Shown here: positions 12,890 to 21,040 of the stretch, in pieces
Position numbering within the stretch: the first letter of the stretch is position 1
How the letters are laid out: each line of letters opens with the position of its first letter
Origin: an uncultured Eubacterium sp.
Lineage (GTDB): Bacteria > Bacillota > Clostridia > Peptostreptococcales > Anaerovoracaceae
Assembly: GCA_900543485.1 (NCBI GenBank)
Contig: UQRM01000029.1
Coordinates: forward strand, 1-26,599
Length of the DNA: 26,599 nucleotides
Reading direction: 5' to 3'
Translations under genes and position numbers: made by a program
The notes under the pieces: generated by a model
The model's input: the letters and a program-made list of their open reading frames with translations, nothing else
Told to the model about the DNA's origin: nothing
Databases searched by the model: none

Positions 12890-14293
12890 ATGGAAAATAA
12901 AAAGCAGATCTACGATTGGATCGACAAAAATGAAGGAGACCTCTTTGAGATCTCCGACTATCTTTGGGAACATCCCGAGCTCTCGATGCAGGAATATGAA
13001 GCCTCAGACAAGCTGACCGCTTACCTCGAAAAAAACGGTTTTGAAGTGACGAGGGATATAGCCGGGATGCCTACCGCCTTCATCGCCCAGTGGGGCGAAG
13101 GAAAACCGGTACTGGCATTCAGCTCCGAATATGACGCCCTGCCCGGCCTTTCTCAGGACAAGGACGCTACAGAGCACTGTCCAGTGACACCGCTGGCCCC
13201 CGGCCATGGCTGCGGCCACAATCTGATAGCGACAGGCGGCATCCTGGCCGCCACAGCCCTCAAGGAGCTGATGAAAGACAAGGGGATGAAGGGGACAATA
13301 AAAATATTCGGCACTCCTGCCGAGGAGCTCTGCATAGGTAAACCTTTCATGGCGAGAGAAGGGCTCTTCGAAGGCGTCGACGCCTTTCTGGACTGGCATC
13401 CAAGCCATCTCAACAGAGCGGCCGCCGGCGACACCAATGCCTATTTCAACGTGAAATTCCATTTCACAGGACTCAGCTCCCATGGAAACGCTCCGTGGAA
13501 CGGCAGGAGCTCCCTGGATGCCGCTATGCTGACAGGACACGCCATAGAAATGCTGCGCGAGCATATAAAACCGGGAAGCGAGACCTCCCCTTCGACGATA
13601 AACTACGCATTTCCTGACGTCGGCAACAGCTTTCCTAACGTCGTTCCGGCAACCACCATTCTCTGGTGTGTAGCCAGGATGAAGAACGCGGAAATGCTGG
13701 CAGATGTCCTGGACAGAGTGACCGATTGCGCCGAAGGCTGCGCCAAGGCCACCGGTACTACTGTTACCAGAGAAGTCATCACAGCGACTCACGACTTCAT
13801 CCCTAATCTCCGTATAAATCAGCTTTTGGAGAAAAACCTGCGTGAAGTAGGCGTTCCTAAATACACGGAGGAAGACCAGAAAGCCGCCAAGGCTATCCAG
13901 AAGACCATGGGCGTGAAAGAAACGGGGTATACAGGAGAGATACTGGAGACAGTCGTAGGCAGCCAGCCTGTGACCGACTCTTCCGAGTACAGCTGGTTCG
14001 CTCCTGTAGCGTTCCTCAACGTTGCCATCTCGCCATCGGAGGATTCGGGCTGGCATGCCTGGACATCAGCCAAGTTCGCCGGGAGCGCCGTAGGAAAAGA
14101 AGCGCTGGACGTGGTAGGCAAGGCGCTGGCTTCAACGGCCTACGACCTGCTCACGAACCCTGAGATCCTCGATGAAGCGCAGGCTGAACTCAAGGATCGT
14201 CTGGGCGGCAAAACTTACGAGTCCCTCATCCCTGCCGAATCAAGGCCCGACCTGGATACCAACAGGGACATCATGGACAAATTCAGGAAATAA
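12890..14293 (+). CDS. M20-family amidohydrolase (AbgB / p-aminobenzoyl-glutamate hydrolase-like)
   Basis: A 467-residue metal-dependent hydrolase of the M20D type, close in length and motifs to AbgB. The metal site shows GHGCGHN (residues 105-111, Cys108 and His110), then GTPAEE (141-146) and DWHPS with His170. The dimerisation domain follows (FHFTGLSSHGNAPWNGRSSLDAA, about 190-212). These enzymes split an amide bond in N-acylated or aroyl amino acids. It is cytosolic, with no signal peptide. The ribosome site GTGAGGTAA precedes the ATG. It has its own sigma-54 promoter and three activator sites, so it belongs to the regulon of the adjacent activator, with the OFA transporter as the likely importer. 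The true substrate is unknown; p-aminobenzoyl-glutamate, acyl-amino acids or short peptides are possible. Confidence 0.88.
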   Translation: MENKKQIYDWIDKNEGDLFEISDYLWEHPELSMQEYEASDKLTAYLEKNGFEVTRDIAGMPTAFIAQWGEGKPVLAFSSEYDALPGLSQDKDATEHCPVTPLAPGHGCGHNLIATGGILAATALKELMKDKGMKGTIKIFGTPAEELCIGKPFMAREGLFEGVDAFLDWHPSHLNRAAAGDTNAYFNVKFHFTGLSSHGNAPWNGRSSLDAAMLTGHAIEMLREHIKPGSETSPSTINYAFPDVGNSFPNVVPATTILWCVARMKNAEMLADVLDRVTDCAEGCAKATGTTVTREVITATHDFIPNLRINQLLEKNLREVGVPKYTEEDQKAAKAIQKTMGVKETGYTGEILETVVGSQPVTDSSEYSWFAPVAFLNVAISPSEDSGWHAWTSAKFAGSAVGKEALDVVGKALASTAYDLLTNPEILDEAQAELKDRLGGKTYESLIPAESRPDLDTNRDIMDKFRK

Positions 14294-14340
14294 AAGAAAG
14301 TAATGTGTTTTCTGACAAGATTTTTCAAATAACCTCTAAA

Positions 14341-14398
14341 AGGGAGCTGTGTGTTGCCATCCCATGGATGTCAGCATGTCAGTTCCCTCTTTCTTTCC
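14341..14398 (+). terminator. Probable terminator after the amidohydrolase
   Basis: AGGGAGCTG (14341-14349) pairs with CAGTTCCCT (14380-14388, one G-U) and is followed by CTTTCTTTCC. The 30-nt loop contains a small CATCC/GGATG hairpin. The tail is not a clean T-run, so confidence is moderate. Confidence 0.5.
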
Positions 14399-14443
14399 GA
14401 TTTTCCCAAGCTTTCTTTCAAACATGAGCCAGGCTCGACGGGT

Positions 14444-14688
14444 AATATCGCGAAAGGCGCTTTTGTACGGGCCGGCGATATTTTGAACTATTTCAGAGCC
14501 TTTTTCACAGGCCGATTATCGCCAATCAAGTGTACCGATAACGCTGGCGATAGTTTTCACCCTCATTCAGGCGGGAAACTATCGCAGACACTACGAAAGA
14601 GAGCTTTGACGATAATTCGGACGAGAAATCCCTGCAAAAATCCCGCTTTTTATCGCGGAGCACCATCGGAACGCCGGTTGGCGATATT
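14444..14688. repeat. Array of four regularly spaced TATCGC...GCGATA dyads
   Basis: The hexamer TATCGC occurs at 14446, 14517, 14580 and 14651, and its complement GCGATA at 14475, 14547 and 14681, with a one-base variant (ACGATA) at 14609. They strictly alternate in direction, 29-30 bp apart within a pair and 63-72 bp between pairs. Dyad 1 has 8-bp arms (AATATCGC/GCGATATT); dyad 2 has 7-bp arms (9 with a wobble); the right arm of dyad 2 and left arm of dyad 3 also form a perfect 10-bp inverted repeat (14547-14556 / 14576-14585). The sequence between the arms differs in each unit. The array fills most of the 448-nt convergent gap between the amidohydrolase and fabF, in which no credible gene is seen. 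Function unknown. Confidence 0.7.
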
Positions 14689-14741
14689 TGCCCTGGTTCA
14701 GCCCGCGAATATTATTCTCTGCTGTCGCCCCGAAGCTGCCA

Positions 14742-16052
14742 TCACTTCTCGTAGCGCCGGAAGACGAGGCTGGCATTCTGACCACCGAAGCCGAAAGCCG
14801 TGTTGATGGCCACCTTGACCTGCTGTCTGCGGCTTTCACCTGCCACAAAATCAAAATCGCCTTCCGGATCTTCCAGATTCAGGGTCGGCGGGACAACGCC
14901 TGTATTGATAGCTTTGATGCAGGCAATGGACTCAGTAAGGCCGCCTCCTCCCATTATATGACCGGTAGCTCCTTTAGTGGAGCTGATGGTAGGGCCGGCG
15001 GAGGAAGGGGTCTTGCAAGAATACGGTTCTCCACGCTGCCCGGTATCCGGATCGGTCATCTCGCCGTCCGGGCAGCCATCTCGCTTTCCAAAGACCGCGC
15101 CAATGGCGGCCAGCTCAGCGCTGTCGCCCAGCTTCGTCCCCGTTCCGTGGGCATTGATATGATCCACGTCGGCAGGGGTAAGCCCGGCCCGCCGAATGGA
15201 CGACGCGATACACTGGGCCGCCTTCCTCCCTTCCGGATCCGGATCGGTCACATGGTGAGCGTCGTTATTGTTGGCCCACCCGGCCAGCTCGGCGTATATC
15301 TCCGCGCCTCGCGCCAGCGCGTGACTTTCCGTCTCGATGACGAGAGCGCCGCCCCCTTCGCCGATGACGAATCCGTTTCTTTCCATATCAAAGGGCCTGC
15401 AGGCGTGGAGCGGGTCGTCGTTACTTCTTGAAAGGGTGTGAGCATTGGCCAGGGAATATATGACCAGTGGACACAATATGCTCTCGGAGCCCACCGCTAC
15501 CACCGCGTCGGCTTCGCCTGCCTGCAGCATCATGGCCGCCATGGATACGGCGTCACAGCCGGAAGCACAGGCCGTGGAAATGGTGGAGCTGGGACCGCTG
15601 ATGCCGTAGGATATGGCTATCTGAGCCGCCGCGATGTTTCCCAGTATCCGGGGCACGAACCTGGGCCCGACGTTCTTGTGGACGGCGTTGGTCAGTATCT
15701 CCTGTGTCTCCGCCGTAGTAGCCACTCCCGCCATGGCCGTTCCCATGACGATACCGACTCGTTCAGATGCCGCCGGAAGCGCCTCGCCGATAGCTTCCTT
15801 TGCCGCGGCATAAGCGTATTGGGTGAATGCGTCCGTCTCGTGTATCATCTTCCGCGGCATGTAGGATTCCACGTCGAAGTCGCGGACCTCCGCCGCGATC
15901 TTCACTGCCAGATTTTCCGCGTCAAACCTGCTTATCCTGTCGATACCGCACCGTCCCTCTACAAGACTGTTCCAGTACTTGTCTACACCGCACCCTATAG
16001 GGGTGACGGCGCCCATCCCTGTGATTACCAGTTTTTCCTTCGCTGCTGCCAT
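14742..16052 (-). CDS. fabF: Beta-ketoacyl-ACP synthase II (FabF-type)
   Basis: A 436-residue condensing enzyme that extends acyl-ACP with malonyl-ACP. The catalytic triad is intact: Cys162 in STACASG, His302 in NAHGTGT, and His365 in STKGATGH. It is about 20-25 residues longer than typical FabF; the extra is an insertion around residues 322-352 (GKRDGCPDGEMTDPDTGQRG and following). The start at 16052 has GGAGGG five bases upstream; a longer frame to 16112 lacks similarity. No other fatty-acid synthase genes adjoin it: it stands alone, divergent from a LysR regulator with a shared control region, near acyl-CoA ligase and thioesterase genes. It may be a specialised or regulated ketosynthase rather than the main housekeeping copy (inference). 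Confidence 0.93.
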   Translation of the reverse strand: MAAAKEKLVITGMGAVTPIGCGVDKYWNSLVEGRCGIDRISRFDAENLAVKIAAEVRDFDVESYMPRKMIHETDAFTQYAYAAAKEAIGEALPAASERVGIVMGTAMAGVATTAETQEILTNAVHKNVGPRFVPRILGNIAAAQIAISYGISGPSSTISTACASGCDAVSMAAMMLQAGEADAVVAVGSESILCPLVIYSLANAHTLSRSNDDPLHACRPFDMERNGFVIGEGGGALVIETESHALARGAEIYAELAGWANNNDAHHVTDPDPEGRKAAQCIASSIRRAGLTPADVDHINAHGTGTKLGDSAELAAIGAVFGKRDGCPDGEMTDPDTGQRGEPYSCKTPSSAGPTISSTKGATGHIMGGGGLTESIACIKAINTGVVPPTLNLEDPEGDFDFVAGESRRQQVKVAINTAFGFGGQNASLVFRRYEK

Positions 16053-16100
16053 GATCCCTCCGCATGTCCCGAGGGCTCGCCATCTTCGGCGAGCATATGC

Positions 16101-16129
16101 TTTACATATCATCCCTCATATTATATAAT
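16101..16129 (+). promoter_or_regulatory. lysR-type gene promoter overlapping the fabF -10 region
   Basis: Plus strand: -35 TTTACA (16101-16106), 17-nt spacer, -10 TATAAT (16124-16129). On the minus strand TATAAT (16125-16120) overlaps it and could be the fabF -10; no good -35 accompanies that one, as expected for an activator-dependent promoter. Confidence 0.6.
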
Positions 16130-16174
16130 AGCAAAAACGGATAAATGTTTAAAAAACTTGTTTTTACCGGATAA

Positions 16175-16199
16175 GTATCATCTGTTCCTTTGATGATAC
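16175..16199. promoter_or_regulatory. Candidate LysR-type regulator binding site
   Basis: GTATCATC (16175-16182) and GATGATAC (16192-16199) form a perfect 8-bp inverted repeat with 9 bases between. Its centre is about 74 bp upstream of the predicted fabF start, near the usual LysR recognition-site distance, and downstream of the lysR start, allowing self-repression. Confidence 0.65.
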
Positions 16200-16238
16200 C
16201 ATCACCAAAATCTACTGTCAATAAATGAGGTATATACT

Positions 16239-17132
16239 ATGCATCTCAATCAGATAAAGAGCTTCCTGGCAGTCAGCAAAACGCTCAATTTCACCAATGC
16301 GGCCCGTCAGAACGGCGTGCCCCAGTCGACCATAAGCAGGCACATCAACGATCTGGAGCAGCAGCTTGGCGTCAGGCTTTTCTACAGGACTAAGAGGGAC
16401 GTACAGCTGACGGAAGAAGGCCGTACTTTCATCCCCTATGCTCAGGAGATCCTGGATGCCGCCCGCAAGGGATCCTATGCCGTGAAACAGCTTCACGACG
16501 GAGCTAAAGGCAGGCTTTCCATCGCTACCGTCAACACCTCCGGCACCTTCCTCCGGGAATGTCTGAAGGATTTCGGCCAGACTTATCGAGATGTGGTGGT
16601 AGACATAACCTACGTTTCCGGCGGGGAAGTCTTGATCGACGAGAACGACGCCCCTTACGATTTCCACTTTCTGTACTCCGATATGCTCCCCGACAGCGAT
16701 GAATTCGATATGATGGAGATCAGCACCGATAACCTGGCATTTGTGCTCCCCAGGGGGCTGAGCGAAGATGTCGGCCGCGACATCCCATCACTTGCCAGAC
16801 AACGGTTCATCCTCCTTTCCGAAGAGGAGAATCCTATCCTCTACATGGAGATCATGAACTTCTGCAGAAGCCACAGATTCTCGCCATCCATCGTCAACCA
16901 GACCAATGACATTCGTTCCGTGCTGCTCTCAGTCAGCGCCGGCCTGGGGATCTCCATACTTCCGACAGTCCTGCCGGGCGATATGCTTTCAGAGGGATTC
17001 GAAACAGTCCCCATAGATGAAAGCTTTTCCATCTCCTGCGCCCTGGCATGGAAAAAATCGCTTCTCAACCCCGCCGCCTCGCTGTTTCTGGATGTGGTCA
17101 GGCGGCGCTTGGAAATGCAGAGTCATCGATAA
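16239..17132 (+). CDS. LysR-family transcriptional regulator
   Basis: A 297-residue regulator of standard LysR length. The N-terminal winged helix-turn-helix (residues 1-60) reads IKSFLAVSKTLNFTNAARQN, VPQSTISRHINDLEQQLG and LFYRTKRDVQLTEEG. The C-terminal effector-binding region (about 90-290) has the expected two-lobed pattern, with SVSAGLGISILPTVLPG near 230-245. The ATG at 16239 has GAGGT upstream. It is divergent from fabF across 186 bp that hold overlapping promoters and a perfect dyad, so fabF is its likely target and it is probably autoregulated. Its effector is unknown; an acyl-CoA or malonyl-type signal would suit the neighbourhood but is only a guess. Confidence 0.92.
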   Translation: MHLNQIKSFLAVSKTLNFTNAARQNGVPQSTISRHINDLEQQLGVRLFYRTKRDVQLTEEGRTFIPYAQEILDAARKGSYAVKQLHDGAKGRLSIATVNTSGTFLRECLKDFGQTYRDVVVDITYVSGGEVLIDENDAPYDFHFLYSDMLPDSDEFDMMEISTDNLAFVLPRGLSEDVGRDIPSLARQRFILLSEEENPILYMEIMNFCRSHRFSPSIVNQTNDIRSVLLSVSAGLGISILPTVLPGDMLSEGFETVPIDESFSISCALAWKKSLLNPAASLFLDVVRRRLEMQSHR

Positions 17133-17166
17133 AGCTCAGCGATAAAGCAAAGCCGTTAGCATTTAA

Positions 17167-17193
17167 AATCCCGCCGGTAAATCCGGCGGGATT
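17167..17193. terminator. Bidirectional terminator between lysR and the thioesterase gene
   Basis: AATCCCGCCGG (17167-17177) and CCGGCGGGATT (17183-17193) form an 11-bp perfect stem with a 5-nt loop, between convergent genes. T-rich bases follow on both strands, better on the minus strand (ATTTTAAA). Confidence 0.75.
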
Positions 17194-17256
17194 GCTTTGT
17201 TAAATCTTTATTATATCTTGTTTTTCACACATGAAACCGATCCTGCGCTACCTGCA

Positions 17257-17673
17257 CTACCCTTTCATCGCCTTTTCAAAGGCTTTACAGAGTTCCGGGA
17301 ACTTTCTCTTGAGAGATATAGGTTTATAGCTCCCATCCGTGACGAAACAGTGCTCGCTTTCGCCCTCGTAACACAGCTTATCGTTCTCGACATTGAAGAT
17401 CTGATAAGTGAAGCTGAATCTGGCTCCGTTGAATTTCTTCGGCATCACCTTTACAGCGAACATATCGTCAAACCTCAGGTATTCCTTGAACTTGCCCGAA
17501 GCGCTGATAGCAGGGATTATGATACCCATCTTTTCGATCTGGCTGTAACGCATCACATGCTGTTCTATCCACGCCAGACGCGCCTCCTCTATCAACCGCA
17601 GATAATTGGAATGATGCACCACACCCATCCTGTCCGTCTCGTAATAATTCACTCTTCTTCGGTAATCCCACAT
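17257..17673 (-). CDS. YbgC/4HBT-type hotdog acyl-CoA thioesterase
   Basis: A 138-residue hotdog-fold thioesterase that hydrolyses acyl-CoA. The family motif is clear near the N-terminus: YYETDRMGVVHHSNYLRLIEEAR (about 10-32), with the catalytic Asp of the D-x-x-G-x-V-x-x-x-N-Y signature. Length is normal. It follows the acyl-CoA ligase gene by 8 nt with an AGGTGA site, so the two are co-transcribed. Pairing a ligase with a thioesterase would form a futile cycle unless they act on different chain types or the thioesterase protects CoA pools. The substrate is not predictable. Confidence 0.9.
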   Translation of the reverse strand: MWDYRRRVNYYETDRMGVVHHSNYLRLIEEARLAWIEQHVMRYSQIEKMGIIIPAISASGKFKEYLRFDDMFAVKVMPKKFNGARFSFTYQIFNVENDKLCYEGESEHCFVTDGSYKPISLKRKFPELCKAFEKAMKG

Positions 17674-17681
17674 TTTATCAC

Positions 17682-19337
17682 CTATTTTCTCTTGAGGAGG
17701 CCCTGTTTCAGATCCTCTTCAGCCTGTTCCTTCATTATATAATGTATCTTCTTGCCGGTAGCTGTATGAGGCAGACTGTCGACTATCCTGAACCACCTAG
17801 GCTTCTTATAAGCAGACAGCATCGGATGATCGGTGCAGAAATCCGACAGCTCGGCTACAGTCAGGCTTTTGTCCCCGGCAACGACATAAGCCACTACCGC
17901 CTGACCTCTGGCCTTGTCCGATACCGACGTGACGATGGAATCTTCCACCTTATCAAACTCGTTGAGTATCTCCTCTATCTGAGTCGGATAGATATTCTCT
18001 GCGGAGCACACTATCATATCGTCCTTTCTGCCATTGATGGTGACATAGAGATTTTCATCCCAGCACCCTACGTCAGCAGTATACATCCACCCTTTATAGA
18101 ACTTCTTTTCCTCTTCCTCAGGATTGTTGTAATAGCTGTATGTGGTCTTGGCCGGGCATCTGATTATTATCTCTCCCACCGTTTCGTTATCCATCGGTAC
18201 AGTCTCATCCGGCTCCGCTTTGTGATCGTCGTAGATCTTCACCACTCTCACTTCGTCGTCGATGCAGCTGCCCCCTACCGTTCCTGCGAAGGCCGGCAGA
18301 TCGTACGGTCTGAGGAATGAATTCCAGAAGGTTTCCGTCGTACCGTAGCCGTTGAGGATGTTAGGGGTCAGTACTTCCAGGAACCTCTTGCAGGCGGCTT
18401 TTTCCAGCGGAGCTCCCATCGTCACCAGCCCTCTCAGCCTGGAAAGATCGAACGGCGTCTTTTCCTGAACGTGAGCCAGCAGCCCCAGCGTAGCAGGAGA
18501 ACCGGTAAGATATGTGATCCCATACTTCTCCACATACTGTAATGTCGTCCTCGGCGAGAAGGTCCTCATCAGCACCAGCGTCGCACCCACGTAGAACGTC
18601 GGGCATGTTCCGCCCGAATGGCTCCCGCCTCTGTGAAAGAGCGGGGTCATGTTCATGCATACGTCATGACAGTTGAGAGGATAGTGCATGATAGCATCGT
18701 GAGCCGACAGCACCTCATTGATATCGTTGATAGGTACGCTCTTCGGAAGGGATGAGGTCCCGCTGGTACACATCCTCACCACTTCATCATATATATGCGG
18801 TTCAAAGTCTCTTTCCGGATCCGTCTCGGCTTTCCCCGCCACATAATCATCATAGGCGATATGTCCTTCCGGCACCTGATCGTTCTCCAGATTATCGGCC
18901 ATCACTACACTGACAGCTTTATGCTTTGACATTTCCACAGCTTCCGCCACCATGTCACGAACCTCGGCAGCGTAAATTATGACCTTGGGCTCATTATGCT
19001 CTATCAGCAGCGACAGCTCACCTGACGACAGCTTGAAATTGGCCAGGTTCACGATAGCCCCCACCTTTCTCGGCCCGATATAAGAAAAGCAGAACTCAGG
19101 GCAGTTTACCAATACCGACATGACCACGTCGTTCTTTCCCACACCATCAGCCTTCAGCGCGTGAGCCAGCCTGTTGACTTCGCTGTTGAGCTCCCCATAG
19201 GTCCAGCTCCGCTCCGTCAGCGGATCTATCAGCGCCGTTCTCGATCCATAGCGCGCCACATTCCTCATGAATCCATTGAGCCACGTATATTCCCGCTCAA
19301 AAGTCTCTATAAACATCTTGTCGTTATATGTTCTCAT
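17682..19337 (-). CDS. ANL-family acyl-CoA synthetase (fatty-acid/acid-CoA ligase)
   Basis: A 551-residue AMP-forming ligase. The ATP-binding loop CTSGTSSLPKS is near residue 190, GYGTTET holds the adenine-binding region, YTADVG (A7) and GRKDDMIVCSAENIYP (A8; the usual GGEN is SAEN) follow, and the C-terminal ATGKK contains the catalytic Lys. Length suits the medium/long-chain acyl-CoA ligase group. The ATG at 19337 has AGGAG six bases upstream; a frame reaching 19571 crosses the promoter and is rejected. It is first in a two-gene operon with the thioesterase, driven by the strong promoter at 19402-19430. It activates some carboxylic acid to its CoA ester; which acid is not clear. Confidence 0.92.
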   Translation of the reverse strand: MRTYNDKMFIETFEREYTWLNGFMRNVARYGSRTALIDPLTERSWTYGELNSEVNRLAHALKADGVGKNDVVMSVLVNCPEFCFSYIGPRKVGAIVNLANFKLSSGELSLLIEHNEPKVIIYAAEVRDMVAEAVEMSKHKAVSVVMADNLENDQVPEGHIAYDDYVAGKAETDPERDFEPHIYDEVVRMCTSGTSSLPKSVPINDINEVLSAHDAIMHYPLNCHDVCMNMTPLFHRGGSHSGGTCPTFYVGATLVLMRTFSPRTTLQYVEKYGITYLTGSPATLGLLAHVQEKTPFDLSRLRGLVTMGAPLEKAACKRFLEVLTPNILNGYGTTETFWNSFLRPYDLPAFAGTVGGSCIDDEVRVVKIYDDHKAEPDETVPMDNETVGEIIIRCPAKTTYSYYNNPEEEEKKFYKGWMYTADVGCWDENLYVTINGRKDDMIVCSAENIYPTQIEEILNEFDKVEDSIVTSVSDKARGQAVVAYVVAGDKSLTVAELSDFCTDHPMLSAYKKPRWFRIVDSLPHTATGKKIHYIMKEQAEEDLKQGLLKRK

Positions 19338-19401
19338 ATCTCGCTCCTTTTGATTTTGTGAATCAGATGATTCTCTCCCCATCATATTAATCATATTTTG
19401 C

Positions 19402-19430
19402 ATTATATAATAGCATTTTAGCATTGTCAA
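19402..19430 (-). promoter_or_regulatory. Near-perfect sigma-70 promoter of the acyl-CoA ligase operon
   Basis: Minus strand: -35 TTGACA (19430-19425), 17-nt spacer, -10 TATAAT (19407-19402). The spacer holds a direct repeat ATGCTA-AA-ATGCTA. Such a strong promoter would normally need a repressor. Confidence 0.85.
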
Positions 19431-19513
19431 TATGGTTGGCAAAGATTTTCCATCGCACTGAACATATTTTTTACACGTCCGGATCCCGGCACCTCCTGCC
19501 GCAGGAGCATCAT

Positions 19514-19566
19514 AAAAGGCGGCCCGCCCCGGTATCTTATCCTTCCCCGGGGGCGTTCCGCCCTTT
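19514..19566 (-). terminator. Terminator of the housekeeping operon after tyrS
   Basis: Minus strand: AAAGGGCGG pairs with CCGCCTTTT (one G-U), with an inner CCCCGG/CCGGGG stem, ending in TTTT. It lies 30 nt after the tyrS stop. The rest of the 261-nt gap holds the ligase promoter. Confidence 0.65.
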
Positions 19567-19598
19567 CGCATCGTTTACAGATATCTCATTACTTTTTC

Positions 19599-20936
19599 CT
19601 AAACCAGCTCAACGACTACTTTCTTCTTCTTTCCCTTCTCCACCAGCAGCTTGCCATCCTTGAACGAATCAGGTGTTATCATCAGCTTCTTATCGGCGAC
19701 CTTTTCGCCATCCAGCTTAAGGCCTCCCTGCTCTATGGTCATGAAGCCTTCCCTGTTGCTCGGCACCAGACCAAGCTCTTTGATGAAGGTCACTACGCCC
19801 ATGCCTTCTCCCGCCAGCCTGGATCTTTCGAACTGCACCGTCGGCATATTGGAAATATCCGCGCCGCCGCCAAAGGCCGCTCTGGCCGCCTCCTGAGCCT
19901 TAGACGCCTCAGCTTCGCCGTGGACCAGCTTGGTCACTTCGAAAGCCAACACTTCCTTGGCCCTGTTTATCTCTTTGTCCTGCAGAGACGAAAGTCTCTT
20001 TACCTCGTCCATCGGAAGGAAGGTCAACATCCTGAGACATTTTTCCACATCGGCGTCAGCTACATTTCTCCAGTACTGATAGAACTCATATGGTGATGTC
20101 TTATCGGCATCCAGCCAGAGAGCGCCTTTCTGGGTCTTACCCATCTTCTTTCCCTCCGAGTTTGTCAGCAGCGAGAAGGTCATGCCGTAAACTTCCTTAC
20201 CCGTCTTTTTTCTCGTCAGATCCACACCACCGATGATATTGGACCACTGATCGTTGCCGCCAAACTGGATCTTCACGCCCAGGTCTCTGGCCATGACCAT
20301 GAAATCGTAGCTCTGCATCAACATATAGTTAAGCTCAAACATGGTAAGGCCGCCTTCTCTGTCCATCCTCTGCTTGAAGCATTCGGCTCTCAGCATGGTG
20401 TTGACATTGAAGCAGGAGCCTATTTCCCTGATGAATTCGATATAATTGAGAGGCAGCAGCCAGCTGGCGTTATTGACAGCGATAGCCTTCCCAGGCTCCG
20501 GCTCCTTGTTCTCGCGGCCCGGAGAAAATACTCCGTCGTTGCCCTCATACTTCCATTCTTCATCAAAATCCAGGAATTTATCGAACAGCTTCTTGAACGC
20601 CGCACAGTTGTTTTCTATAGTCTCAGGGGTCATCATCTGACGCATGTCGCTTCTCCCCGACGGATCACCGACGAAGCCTGTTCCTCCGCCGATAAGCACC
20701 ACCGGCGTGTGACCATATTTCTGCATGTACATCATTATTATCACCTGCATGAAATGTCCCACATGGAGACAGTCTGCCGTCGGGTCGAATCCTATATAAA
20801 ACTTGACCTTTTCATTGCGAAGCAGCTCACGCACTCTGTCTTCATCGGTGGATTGCTCTATGAACCCTCTCTCCTTGAGGACGTCATACACATTATCGTG
20901 CTTGCTGACGCTGTCAGGTATAAAATCGTATTTCAT
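19599..20936 (-). CDS. tyrS: Tyrosyl-tRNA synthetase
   Basis: A 445-residue class I synthetase charging tRNA-Tyr. The HIGH-type signature is HVGH in DCLHVGHF and the KMSKS-type loop is [18 protein letters not shown] is the usual active-site block, and the C-terminus (from about 375) forms an S4-like RNA-binding domain ([19 protein letters not shown]). The ATG at 20936 has GGAGG eight bases upstream; a TTG five codons earlier would overlap that site. The last gene of the prfA operon, it starts 104 nt after upp. That gap shows no T-box features, which are common before clostridial tyrS genes. Confidence 0.96.
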   Translation of the reverse strand: MKYDFIPDSVSKHDNVYDVLKERGFIEQSTDEDRVRELLRNEKVKFYIGFDPTADCLHVGHFMQVIIMMYMQKYGHTPVVLIGGGTGFVGDPSGRSDMRQMMTPETIENNCAAFKKLFDKFLDFDEEWKYEGNDGVFSPGRENKEPEPGKAIAVNNASWLLPLNYIEFIREIGSCFNVNTMLRAECFKQRMDREGGLTMFELNYMLMQSYDFMVMARDLGVKIQFGGNDQWSNIIGGVDLTRKKTGKEVYGMTFSLLTNSEGKKMGKTQKGALWLDADKTSPYEFYQYWRNVADADVEKCLRMLTFLPMDEVKRLSSLQDKEINRAKEVLAFEVTKLVHGEAEASKAQEAARAAFGGGADISNMPTVQFERSRLAGEGMGVVTFIKELGLVPSNREGFMTIEQGGLKLDGEKVADKKLMITPDSFKDGKLLVEKGKKKKVVVELV

Positions 20937-21040
20937 TCTTTTCTCCTCCAAGTTTCTCGTTTTATCTGTCCTTCCCGTCAGACGCCCCTATACGTCACGA
21001 GGCCTGTTTATGAAAAGGGCCGGGTCCCGTCTGTATCTCA

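Noticed and set aside
14444..14688. CRISPR array
   Set aside because: Only six- to ten-base dyads recur; there are no identical 23-45 base direct repeats and no cas genes.
14351..14806. 151-codon plus-strand frame through the dyad array
   Set aside because: No ATG start or ribosome site, overlaps the 3' end of fabF, and has no recognisable domain.
17127..17148. Direct repeat CGATAAAGC (17127-17135 and 17140-17148) as part of the TATCGC array
   Set aside because: Only two short copies at the end of lysR, with different flanks and no dyad partner; probably chance.
20937..21040. T-box riboswitch before tyrS
   Set aside because: The gap is about 104 nt and lacks a T-box-like conserved sequence or a terminator; tyrS appears to be transcribed with upp.
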